From assembly GCF_026810365.1 (NCBI RefSeq), contig NZ_CP113948.1, positions 2,753,001 to 2,817,000 of the forward strand: 64,000 bases of DNA, read 5' to 3'. The notes beneath the pieces were generated by a model that saw nothing but the letters and a program-made list of their open reading frames with translations, was not told the DNA's origin and ran no database searches. This DNA is from Flavobacterium praedii. Its GTDB lineage: Bacteria; Bacteroidota; Bacteroidia; Flavobacteriales; Flavobacteriaceae. Positions within the stretch are counted from its first letter, which is position 1. Every line of letters begins with the position of its first letter. Shown here in pieces: positions 33,896 through 41,307 of the stretch. A program made the position numbers and the translations under genes.

Positions 33896-34834
33896 ATGAT
33901 ACATATTAATGTCGAGGGAGAAAATGGGTTAGGAAAACCAAAAAAAGGATTCAAAAAATTTTTGAAAGGTGCAAAAATTGCGATTGCGCCACACACACTA
34001 TTGTTAAATAAAAGACACCGTAAGCCAAACCAAAGACCTAAACTTAAAGCTAAACAAATCAATTTTGACAGTACAGAAAGTCCAGAAATTGGATTAGGAA
34101 AATTGAATGTCAAAAAGGCATTAAAAAAAGTAAAGCTTAAAACGGTTGTTAAGCAGGTGGGTAAGGTGGGTAAAATAGTTGCGCCAATTGCTGCAGGTTT
34201 TATTCCTGTAGCGGGTGGTACCGTTTCTAAAGTACTGGATTCAAAGCTAGGAAAAACAGCGATGAAACTGGGGAAATCAAAAGTAGGAAGTGCCGTTTTA
34301 AGTCAAGCGGGTGTAACCTTACCGAGTTCAGAACCAAGGGCAAAAGCAATACCAGTAAAAAAGAAAAAGGGCTTACTAAAGAAAAAAGCTGTTACAAAGA
34401 AAACACCCGTTGCACCCGTTGCAACAAAAGTAAAGCCAAAAGCAAAATTTCCTATAAAATTTAAAAAGAAGAAAGCTGCTAAAACACTAGCCATTGGAAG
34501 TAAAGGCGAAGATGTCAAAGTATTGCAAGAAGAACTTGGTGTGAAACCTGATGGTGATTTTGGACCAAAAACGCAACAAGCATTAGAGCAAGCAACTGGG
34601 CAAAAAACTATAAGTACAGAAGCTTTGCAAACCCAGTCAGAACCAATGGAGGAATTGCAACCACAAGGAGCAATTACCCCAATTAAACCTTATGAGGAAT
34701 TGCCCGAAGAAATGCAACAGTCAAGCGCAACAGCTACAGGAGCAGTTGCAACTCCAAAAAACAACACATTGTTATTGGTAGGTGGAGCGGTTGCTTTGGT
34801 GGGAATAGGGTTTTTAGCAACAAGAAAGAAGTAA
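33896..34834 (+). CDS. Peptidoglycan-binding virion-type membrane protein
   Basis: The 312-residue protein is strongly basic in its first 190 residues, with an amphipathic/hydrophobic stretch near 95-115. A peptidoglycan-binding type 1 domain follows at about 200-240 (GSKGEDVKVLQEELGVKPDGDFG), then a Gln/Pro/Glu-rich linker and a C-terminal membrane helix (LLLVGGAVALVGIGFLATRKK). A basic, membrane-anchored wall-binding protein suits a virion vertex or a DNA-delivery role. The same wall-binding module recurs at 38565. Confidence 0.7.
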   Translation: MIHINVEGENGLGKPKKGFKKFLKGAKIAIAPHTLLLNKRHRKPNQRPKLKAKQINFDSTESPEIGLGKLNVKKALKKVKLKTVVKQVGKVGKIVAPIAAGFIPVAGGTVSKVLDSKLGKTAMKLGKSKVGSAVLSQAGVTLPSSEPRAKAIPVKKKKGLLKKKAVTKKTPVAPVATKVKPKAKFPIKFKKKKAAKTLAIGSKGEDVKVLQEELGVKPDGDFGPKTQQALEQATGQKTISTEALQTQSEPMEELQPQGAITPIKPYEELPEEMQQSSATATGAVATPKNNTLLLVGGAVALVGIGFLATRKK

Positions 34835-34855
34835 GTAATTAATAAAAATTAGACA

Positions 34856-35359
34856 ATGAATAAAGAAGTAGTAACAATTGGAGGGGCGGTACTAGGCGGA
34901 ATGGTATCAAATGGCGTAGGAACGTTATTGCCTCAGTCGGAAAGCCCGATTATGAATGTAGTTCTTGCAGGAGCGTCGGCTTTTGGAGCAACAAAAGTTA
35001 GTGGTTCATCCACAAAAGACAACGCTTTGAGAGGTGCTTTAATGGGTAGTGCAGTAGTACAGGCACTAATTGCTGTTAAGAAAATTTCAACCAAAAGTTT
35101 AGACGCAAAGCTTGCAGGAACAAGTAAGCCAACAATGTTTATGCGTGGAGCGGTTGGATTAGGTTGTCCAGATGAAGACGGTTTGCACGGTGCTTTGATG
35201 GGTGCAGATGGCCAAGTTTACGAGTATGACGAATCGGGTTTGCATGGTACGTTTATGGACGAAAACGGAAATGTTTTTGAACAAGCAGACGGATTGCACG
35301 GTGTAGAAGAAGAAATCTACGGATTGCAAGGAGTTGAGGAAGAAATCTACGGATTGTAG
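34856..35359 (+). CDS. Gly-rich membrane protein with acidic C-terminal repeats
   Basis: The 167-residue protein has Gly-zipper hydrophobic segments in its first 70 residues (GGAVLGGMVSNGVGTLL, LRGALMGSAVVQALIAV). Its C-terminus is made of short repeats with the core GLHG and of twice-repeated VEEEIYGL. It is probably a virion membrane protein sitting just before the candidate capsid gene. The repeats are exact enough to suggest recent duplication. Confidence 0.6.
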   Translation: MNKEVVTIGGAVLGGMVSNGVGTLLPQSESPIMNVVLAGASAFGATKVSGSSTKDNALRGALMGSAVVQALIAVKKISTKSLDAKLAGTSKPTMFMRGAVGLGCPDEDGLHGALMGADGQVYEYDESGLHGTFMDENGNVFEQADGLHGVEEEIYGLQGVEEEIYGL

Positions 35360-35444
35360 GGCTGAGGAAGAATTATACAGCTAAAAAAAGAATTCAAAAA
35401 ATAAAAAGTGTAAAACTGGGAATTATCCCGTAAAAAACAAAAAA

Positions 35445-36002
35445 ATGAGCAGAAAACAAGAATTATTGTCAGCAGTATCTACAATTAAAGCAAAAGATCA
35501 AGACGGAGTTCCGCACGTAGGAAGAGTAGCATTAACCGATAAAACGCTTTACTTAAATGTAAACGTGAGAGGTCAAGGAGGAACAATCGCCTTAATTGAT
35601 GTGAATACAAAACGTGAAGTTGGGGTAACCAATCTTGACGGTAATCGTTTAAACGCTGGACGAGATTACATCATTGATGGCATTAGAGTTCTTAAAGGAA
35701 CGACAGCTTCGGCAAACGTTAGAAGTGAAAAATACTCTCAAACAGCCGTACTGGATGAAGCATTGCAAAATGCAGAAATCAGACTCAAACAAAACGGAAA
35801 CATTTTGCTTGATATGCCAATGAGTGACATTTCAAACCCGAGTAGTACAAATGAAGTTTTTAGAAATATCTCAACTTCTCCTTTGATCCAATCAAATATG
35901 GAATTTGAGTTTGAAATTGAATATCCAAAAGGTGTTTCTGTTTCTGGTGCAGCTGATTTAAACATTCGTTTTGAAATGAGAGCGCACCAAGCAAAAGTTT
36001 AA
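35445..36002 (+). CDS. Candidate major capsid protein
   Basis: The 185-residue protein is almost entirely beta-strand by pattern and has no Cys, no membrane helix and no signal peptide. A strong terminator follows directly, so it can be made in excess over downstream genes. Those are traits of a major coat protein, and the size would fit a single jelly-roll; a double jelly-roll would need more residues. I recognise no sequence family, so the call rests on position, composition and the terminator. Confidence 0.45.
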   Translation: MSRKQELLSAVSTIKAKDQDGVPHVGRVALTDKTLYLNVNVRGQGGTIALIDVNTKREVGVTNLDGNRLNAGRDYIIDGIRVLKGTTASANVRSEKYSQTAVLDEALQNAEIRLKQNGNILLDMPMSDISNPSSTNEVFRNISTSPLIQSNMEFEFEIEYPKGVSVSGAADLNIRFEMRAHQAKV

Positions 36003-36026
36003 AAAAAACACGGAATCATTAAATCA

Positions 36027-36063
36027 AAAAAGCCGTAAAGCGTAAGGCTTACGGCTTTTTTTT
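36027..36063 (+). terminator. Terminator after the candidate capsid gene
   Basis: AAAAAGCCGTAA (36027-36038) is complementary to TTACGGCTTTTT (36049-36060), followed by more T. This strong intrinsic terminator lies inside the late gene cluster. Confidence 0.85.
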
Positions 36064-36076
36064 ATTCACAAAAGAA

Positions 36077-36454
36077 ATGAAAACCAAAGAGAAAGTAATC
36101 AACCTAATCATACCACAAGGTTCAAAAGAAGCAACGCTTTTAACTGCACTAGAAAACGGCTACGTATTAGGAGCAGAAGTTCACACAAACCATGCAGATG
36201 TTGATAATATGGCTGAATTTGCCATAAATGATGATAGTGGAATTGCGGTTGCAAAATCATCACACATAGACCACTGGAAACGTAGAGAGGGAGCAGGATT
36301 TCACGACAGCTACAAACCTTTGCAATTTGAAACAAACGCAAAAACGTTCAATTTCATTGCAAAAACAAAAACAGCCGTTGCAAAGGACACGTATTTTAAT
36401 GCTGTAGTTATTTACAGCATAATAGAAGAAAAATGCAAAAGTCTAGCCCAGTAA
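36077..36454 (+). CDS. Putative minor structural protein
   Basis: The 125-residue product is mixed beta/alpha without a membrane helix. It follows the capsid terminator by 14 bp and overlaps the next gene by 22 bp. Position makes it a likely virion component; no family is recognised. Confidence 0.55.
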   Translation: MKTKEKVINLIIPQGSKEATLLTALENGYVLGAEVHTNHADVDNMAEFAINDDSGIAVAKSSHIDHWKRREGAGFHDSYKPLQFETNAKTFNFIAKTKTAVAKDTYFNAVVIYSIIEEKCKSLAQ

Positions 36455-36708
36455 TATTAGTAACTAAGGAAGATGTAAGTGTCAAAATCGAACACGTTAC
36501 CACAATGGAAGTTTTTAATGTTGGGGATGTTGATGCAACTTTCAACGGTGCAACACTCAAAGCAGGAAAAAACAAAACTATTGTAGTTGCGGACGGAACA
36601 TTTTCAGACGTTGATATTGACGTTGTTTTCTCCAGCGCTGCTTTGGCAGGTTACGAAAAGAAAATAGAAATAATCTACAAAAAAATTATACCCTCATGCG
36701 TGAATTAG
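36433..36708 (+). CDS. Small beta-rich structural protein
   Basis: This 91-residue protein is made of short strands (VILVTKEDVSVKIEHVTTMEVFNVG pattern, Gly turns). It overlaps both neighbours. It may be a capsid cement or spike-base protein; that is inference from position and fold pattern. Confidence 0.55.
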   Translation: MQKSSPVILVTKEDVSVKIEHVTTMEVFNVGDVDATFNGATLKAGKNKTIVVADGTFSDVDIDVVFSSAALAGYEKKIEIIYKKIIPSCVN

Positions 36709-37478
36709 AATTATTAATGGAAAAACTCAACAGCGACCAGTACGCTTGCGTTTCTGTTTTCGATTTAGATACGAATGCATTTCTTTTTCGCAATAAGACT
36801 CACACTGAAATAATGCAGGAACACCAAAGCGCAGAAAATTTCTTTGAATCTCTTTTTGCAAATGGACACAAAGCATTGGAACTAACACCTAAACGCAAAA
36901 ACGGTTCTTCTTATAAAGTTACGGGAGCGAGTTTCAAAGTTAATTTTTCGCCTAATACGCAAACGACACAATCACAAACATTTCCACAAATAACGATGCC
37001 ACAAGTGCAACAACCGATTTTGGCTGAACCGATGCAAAACTCTTTTGGTTTGGGAGCATTAGACATTATGAATCTTATGGTGTCAAAAAACGATGCAACA
37101 AGACTACATACTGAATGTGAGATTTTGAAAGCTGAAAACAAAGAGCAAAAAAAACTCATAGAAGAACTGAAAGAAGAACGCCTTGAAACAAAATACAACA
37201 GTGAGAAAAGCAGTGCAAATCAAGGAATGTTAATGGGAGCGTTGCAACAATTACCCGCATTGGCGGGAATGTTTAATGGTACTGCAGCTGCAGGACTTGC
37301 AGGAGCTGTAGAGCAGTTTACAACTCCCGCAAAAAAAACCTTTGCAACGACATTGCAACAACTTGATGATACCGTTGTGAGTGTATTGTACAACATTAAT
37401 ACTGGACTTAATACGAATAACGAATTTTCGGTAGAACTAGCCGAACTCTTAAAAAAGCACAACTTATGGCAAGCATAA
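36696..37478 (+). CDS. Coiled-coil late protein
   Basis: The 260-residue protein has a globular start (residues 1-90), a Thr/Gln/Pro-rich linker, a coiled coil near 150-180 (LKAENKEQKKLIEELKEERLE), an Ala/Gly-rich hydrophobic stretch near 185-215 (MLMGALQQLPALAGMF) and a helical end. It overlaps the next gene by 13 bp. It may span or touch the virion membrane. No family is known to me. Confidence 0.55.
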   Translation: MRELELLMEKLNSDQYACVSVFDLDTNAFLFRNKTHTEIMQEHQSAENFFESLFANGHKALELTPKRKNGSSYKVTGASFKVNFSPNTQTTQSQTFPQITMPQVQQPILAEPMQNSFGLGALDIMNLMVSKNDATRLHTECEILKAENKEQKKLIEELKEERLETKYNSEKSSANQGMLMGALQQLPALAGMFNGTAAAGLAGAVEQFTTPAKKTFATTLQQLDDTVVSVLYNINTGLNTNNEFSVELAELLKKHNLWQA

Positions 37479-37663
37479 TGAATATAAATATTGAAACTAA
37501 AATCAATACTCCTTTTGAGATAAAACCAAAAACCGAAGCTTTAGAAGCATTGGCAAAATTGGATTTAGATGTGTTACAAAAGCTGGCAGAACTTTCCAAA
37601 AGTCCCAATGCTATTTCGCAGTTGAAAAACAATTTCGGAATGATTAAGGGATTTTTAGGATAA
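37466..37663 (+). CDS. Small late protein
   Basis: The 65-residue product starts inside the end of the preceding gene and is mostly helical (LEALAKLDLDVLQKLAELSKSP). No motif is visible. Confidence 0.55.
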   Translation: MASIMNINIETKINTPFEIKPKTEALEALAKLDLDVLQKLAELSKSPNAISQLKNNFGMIKGFLG

Positions 37664-37675
37664 ACCTCTTAAAAA

Positions 37676-38128
37676 ATGAAACAAGGATTAAAAAACCCCG
37701 CACTCGTAGCTTATGCCAGTAGTGAACAAGGGCAAAAAACCATTGCAAAAGGTACTGATTTAGGTTTTTTGCTTTTGAAAATTACACTTATAGGCGGGTT
37801 AGGCTTTTTTGCTTATTACAAAATATTTATGGGTTTCAAGAAGCTTCAAGAAGACCCCCGATACAAACCAAGCAACATAAGTCAGACAACAGCCAAAGCG
37901 AGAGCCGAAGCAATTTACACCGCAATGATAGGCTTTGGTGCAAACTATGCCACAATCGAAAAAAATCTAACGGGATTGAACCACAACGGTTTTATACGAT
38001 TGTACAATGAGTTTGGACAAAGAAGAGGAGCCACACTCGTAAATATGAATTTAGTAGAATGGTTGCAAGACCAGTTCAAAGAAGACGACATTTCAAGGCT
38101 TAGATTTTTAATACAAGGATTCTTTTAA
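37676..38128 (+). CDS. Single-pass membrane protein with annexin-repeat-like helical domain, copy 1
   Basis: A membrane helix near residues 33-50 (ITLIGGLGFFAYYKIFM) is followed by a helical domain with AEAIYTAMIGFGANYATIEKNLTGL and VEWLQDQFKEDDISRLRFL. The spacing A..IY.AM.G.G......I...L....L resembles one annexin repeat. The next gene has the same plan, with GTDE intact, so the pair are paralogues. Annexins bind membranes through calcium; whether this holds here is unknown. Confidence 0.55.
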   Translation: MKQGLKNPALVAYASSEQGQKTIAKGTDLGFLLLKITLIGGLGFFAYYKIFMGFKKLQEDPRYKPSNISQTTAKARAEAIYTAMIGFGANYATIEKNLTGLNHNGFIRLYNEFGQRRGATLVNMNLVEWLQDQFKEDDISRLRFLIQGFF

Positions 38129-38129
38129 G

Positions 38130-38552
38130 ATGGACAAGAAAAAAATAATAATTATAGGCGTTTCGGTAGTTGTTTTAGGGGTTGGGGCTTATTTCCTTAC
38201 CAAGACCAACAAAAACGGAAAATCCATATTAGGAAGCAAAAAGAAATTCATAGACGAGGGCGACATAAACAGTGCGCCTGTCTTTTCTGCAAAGCAAAAA
38301 GTATCATTACTCTATGAAGCAATGAACCGCTACACAGGGACAGACGAAACCTTAATAGTAGAAACCCTCACGGGAGTATCACAAGCGCAATTTGGAGCAA
38401 TTAATAAGTTGTGGGGCTTAAAAAACTACAATACTATTTTGGGTTACAACGCAATAGGCGGTTCAAAATTACCTCTTAAAACATGGCTTCGGGAGGAACT
38501 AAACGATGAATATTACATTTTATTGAGGAAAAAATTTCCTCTTTACCTATAA
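38130..38552 (+). CDS. Single-pass membrane protein with annexin-repeat-like helical domain, copy 2
   Basis: The 140-residue protein has an N-terminal membrane helix (IIIIGVSVVVLGVGAYFL) and a helical domain reading LLYEAMNRYTGTDETLIVETL, close to the GTDE...I...L hallmark of annexin repeats, then LKTWLREELNDEYYILL. It starts 1 bp after the preceding stop. A virion membrane protein is the simplest view. Confidence 0.55.
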   Translation: MDKKKIIIIGVSVVVLGVGAYFLTKTNKNGKSILGSKKKFIDEGDINSAPVFSAKQKVSLLYEAMNRYTGTDETLIVETLTGVSQAQFGAINKLWGLKNYNTILGYNAIGGSKLPLKTWLREELNDEYYILLRKKFPLYL

Positions 38553-38564
38553 AAGAAAAAGACA

Positions 38565-39206
38565 ATGAAAGTGAGTAATGAAAATAAAGTTTTGATAGGC
38601 GTAGGAGTTTTTGCAGTTGCGGGACTTGGTTTTCTGTACTGGAAGAAAAAACAGAACGAAAAGCAAGTAGAAGAAATACCAAGCTATCTACCAGAAGTAG
38701 CCCAAAGTGCAACAAACAAAAGCACAAGCACAGGACTTGACAGAAACAAGCTATTGAGCAAAGGAACAAAAGGGGCGGAAGTAATGGAACTACAGAACTT
38801 ACTTAATATTAAAGTAGATGGTGATTTTGGAAACATCACCCTAACGGCTTTGCAAAAGGCAAAAGGAGTTTCGCAAATAAGCCTTAATCAGTTCCAAACG
38901 ATAAATACAATTTTAGGACCCATTGTAAAGCCAGTTGCAAAGCCAGTTGCAAAGGCGGTTGTTAAACCAGTTGCATTGCCAAAAGTAGGAGCAAAACTAA
39001 TGATTTCAGTCCCTACCACTACGCTTTACAACTCCAAAAAAATAGCCAACGGCTCTTATACCAATACTGGAGAAGCGGTTTTGGGAAAATTCAGTTACGG
39101 GGAATCAGCTGGAACATTTAAGTCTGCTACTTCAAACGGGAGTTATTTAGTTCAAAAAGATGGCTACTATTATTTCATCAATGGCAAACACGTAAAACCG
39201 TATTGA
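38565..39206 (+). CDS. Membrane-anchored peptidoglycan-binding protein with SH3-like end
   Basis: The 213-residue protein has an N-terminal membrane helix (VLIGVGVFAVAGLGFLYW), a peptidoglycan-binding type 1 domain at about 65-110 (GTKGAEVMELQNLLNIKVDGDFG), a KPVAKPVAK linker, and a C-terminal beta domain resembling SH3 (about 140-213). It probably contacts the host wall from the virion membrane. The wall-binding module is the second in this late operon. Confidence 0.7.
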   Translation: MKVSNENKVLIGVGVFAVAGLGFLYWKKKQNEKQVEEIPSYLPEVAQSATNKSTSTGLDRNKLLSKGTKGAEVMELQNLLNIKVDGDFGNITLTALQKAKGVSQISLNQFQTINTILGPIVKPVAKPVAKAVVKPVALPKVGAKLMISVPTTTLYNSKKIANGSYTNTGEAVLGKFSYGESAGTFKSATSNGSYLVQKDGYYYFINGKHVKPY

Positions 39207-39207
39207 A

Positions 39208-39309
39208 ATGACACAGACAGCAGAATCAAAATTAATGATTGGAGGGTTGGCAATACTAGCTTTAGTATTGTTATTGCCTAAAAACGAACCTAAAAAAGTA
39301 ATTCTATAA
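39208..39309 (+). CDS. Tiny membrane protein (33 residues)
   Basis: An ATG directly after the preceding stop opens 33 residues with one membrane helix (LMIGGLAILALVLLLP) and a basic tail. The stop TAA overlaps the ATG of the endolysin gene. Tight packing argues it is real. It is probably a virion or lysis accessory peptide. Confidence 0.6.
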   Translation: MTQTAESKLMIGGLAILALVLLLPKNEPKKVIL

Positions 39310-39914
39310 TGGTAAATTTTATAAGCATAAACAGTGGGTCTTTTTTTAATTCACTCAAAAAATACGGCATTACAAGTCCTTTAAGGATAGCGCATTTTTT
39401 CGGTCAATTAGCTGTAGAAAGTGCCAATTTCACGGCAAACGTAGAAAAAATATCCTACGCCTTGGCTCAAAAAAAATACCAAAACCACCGATGGTTAGGG
39501 AATAAAAAAGAAGGTGACGGCTACCGATTTAGAGGGCGTGGATTAATCCAGTTAACAGGGCGTTACAATTACCAACGTTACAAGGACTATTCGGGCGTTG
39601 ACGTTGTTAATCATCCCGAATTAGCAGCGGAATTGATTAACTCAATTGACATCGCTTGCTGGTATTGGGTAAACAGTCCAAATGGCAACCTAAACAAATT
39701 AGCAGACAAAGACAGCGTTTTAGCCGTTACCGAAGGAGTAAACGGAGGACACAATGGATTACCCGAAAGAAAAAAAGCAACCGCCTATTTCAAAGCCCAA
39801 AACATCACGCTTGAGGAATTAAAAAAAAAAGTCAAGCCAGCAGTATTTAATGTTAAGCCTACTGTTTGGAGTTGGTTTAATAACGGTAACAACAATATAT
39901 TTTACAAAAAATGA
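39309..39914 (+). CDS. GH19 chitinase-like endolysin
   Basis: The 201-residue protein has glycoside hydrolase 19 hallmarks: AHFFGQLAVESANF with the catalytic Glu near residue 38, and YRFRGRGLIQLTGRYNY near 75. Phage members of this family cut peptidoglycan glycan strands at lysis. There is no signal peptide, so export needs a holin; a three-helix protein follows with a 4-bp overlap. A run of ten A near the 3' end (39825-39834) is a possible slippage spot. Confidence 0.9.
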   Translation: MVNFISINSGSFFNSLKKYGITSPLRIAHFFGQLAVESANFTANVEKISYALAQKKYQNHRWLGNKKEGDGYRFRGRGLIQLTGRYNYQRYKDYSGVDVVNHPELAAELINSIDIACWYWVNSPNGNLNKLADKDSVLAVTEGVNGGHNGLPERKKATAYFKAQNITLEELKKKVKPAVFNVKPTVWSWFNNGNNNIFYKK

Positions 39915-40252
39915 AAGACACAATAATTCAAATAACTAAGTATTTCGGGGATTATTTGGTATTCATTCTATTAGTTCTTTCAGGTCTAGTGGTTAAGATT
40001 CACTTTGCTTTAAAAAAAGGAAAAGCCCCCTCTTTTAAATGGTTTTTAGCGGAAGCTGTGGTCAGTTTTTTTGTCGCTTTTTCTGTTTATGCTGTTTTCG
40101 ATCAATTTTTGCAATGCAACAAACCCTTTACATACATTGCTTGTGCTTGGGGTGGTTCTATGAGTACCATGCTGCACGACAAAGTAGAAGACTTAATCTC
40201 TGAAATCTTTTTTATTCTTAAAATTTTAATCAAATCAAAATTTATCAAATGA
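39911..40252 (+). CDS. Holin-like membrane protein
   Basis: The 113-residue protein has about three hydrophobic segments (YLVFILLVLSGLVV, WFLAEAVVSFFVAFSVYAVF, and a weaker third) with charged ends. It sits between endolysin and spanin genes and overlaps both by 4 bp. Size, topology and place suit a holin, although the sequence does not match a holin family I know. Confidence 0.7.
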   Translation: MKDTIIQITKYFGDYLVFILLVLSGLVVKIHFALKKGKAPSFKWFLAEAVVSFFVAFSVYAVFDQFLQCNKPFTYIACAWGGSMSTMLHDKVEDLISEIFFILKILIKSKFIK

Positions 40253-40803
40253 CAACAAACGCACCAATGCAAAGCCCTTTTAAGGGTAATAACGTGTTAA
40301 TTATTTTATTGACTTTATTCTTTACTATAATGCTTTTGGTAGGATGCAAAGCAACACCTCCAACAAACACTCATACTATCGAAAGAATTATCGAACACAA
40401 AACTGACAGCACAAAAGTAACTCAAGTGAACAAAGCAATTTTAGACAGTTTAGTCATAAAAATTGCAAAGGTCAAAACGGTAAAACCCGAATGCGATAGT
40501 ATTACACAAGCCACGCTCGACCAAGTTTTAAGCCAATTGAATAGTTATAAAAAATCGGGCAATAATGAATACAGAATTGGCTATGATGCAGCCCTTAAGC
40601 AAATAGTAATATTACTGAAACAAGCGGAAACCAAAGACGAAAGCACAACCACAAATAAAGTAGAAAAAGAGAAAGAAAAGGATAAAGAAATTAAACCTGT
40701 CCTAATAAAATATATTCCTTGGTGGGTTAAGTATTTAGCTTATTTGGGTGGGGCAACTCTTTTATATTTGGCTTACAGGATTTCAAGATTTTTTTTAGTG
40801 TAA
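40249..40803 (+). CDS. Unimolecular spanin (u-spanin)
   Basis: The 184-residue protein has a lipoprotein signal with lipobox LLVGC (Cys near residue 28), a periplasmic, charged coiled-coil-like body, and a C-terminal membrane helix (WVKYLAYLGGATLLYLAYRI). An N-terminal outer-membrane lipid anchor plus a C-terminal inner-membrane helix is the defining layout of u-spanins, which fuse the two membranes in the last step of lysis. It follows endolysin and holin-like genes with overlaps, completing a lysis cassette. Sequence similarity is not needed for this call, as spanins diverge strongly. Confidence 0.75.
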   Translation: MTTNAPMQSPFKGNNVLIILLTLFFTIMLLVGCKATPPTNTHTIERIIEHKTDSTKVTQVNKAILDSLVIKIAKVKTVKPECDSITQATLDQVLSQLNSYKKSGNNEYRIGYDAALKQIVILLKQAETKDESTTTNKVEKEKEKDKEIKPVLIKYIPWWVKYLAYLGGATLLYLAYRISRFFLV

Positions 40804-40818
40804 TTAAAGCAGAACAAA

Positions 40819-41307
40819 ATGAGCAATACAATAGCTAAAATAGGAATAGGAATAGGGATTTTTGCCATTGCAATAAACTTATTCAAAAACAAGGCACAAC
40901 AACTGGTTAGCCAGTTTGAGGACATTGTTATAATTCCTGTAGGTTTAAAAAACTTTAATGCAAAATGGAATAATGGCAAACCTAGCGCAACATTCAGTAT
41001 TGATTTGAATTTTATCAATCCAACGCCAACTGTTTTTAGTGCTGATGGAGTGATTTTAACTCTTAAAAAAATAGTTTTCTATGACCAGAACGATAATTAT
41101 TTAGGGGAAACAATTTTAAATATGACATCGTTAAACATCCCAGCAAAATCAAAAACAATTGTAAGGAACATTCCTATTGTGTTGGACTTGAAAACGACAT
41201 TGACAAATGCACTTGCAATAATTAACAGCGGAAATTTTAGTTTGGATAAAATCAAAACAGAAGCCGTAATAAATATTTTAGGAATAGAATATAAAACAAA
41301 GCAATAA
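40819..41307 (+). CDS. Membrane-anchored beta-sandwich protein (LEA/Ig-like)
   Basis: The 162-residue protein has an N-terminal hydrophobic helix (IAKIGIGIGIFAIAINLF) and a beta-sandwich-like domain with FSIDLNFINPTPTVFSADGV, similar in pattern to LEA14-type domains. The gene overlaps the polyvalent protein gene by 1 bp. Probably a virion membrane protein. Confidence 0.55.
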   Translation: MSNTIAKIGIGIGIFAIAINLFKNKAQQLVSQFEDIVIIPVGLKNFNAKWNNGKPSATFSIDLNFINPTPTVFSADGVILTLKKIVFYDQNDNYLGETILNMTSLNIPAKSKTIVRNIPIVLDLKTTLTNALAIINSGNFSLDKIKTEAVINILGIEYKTKQ

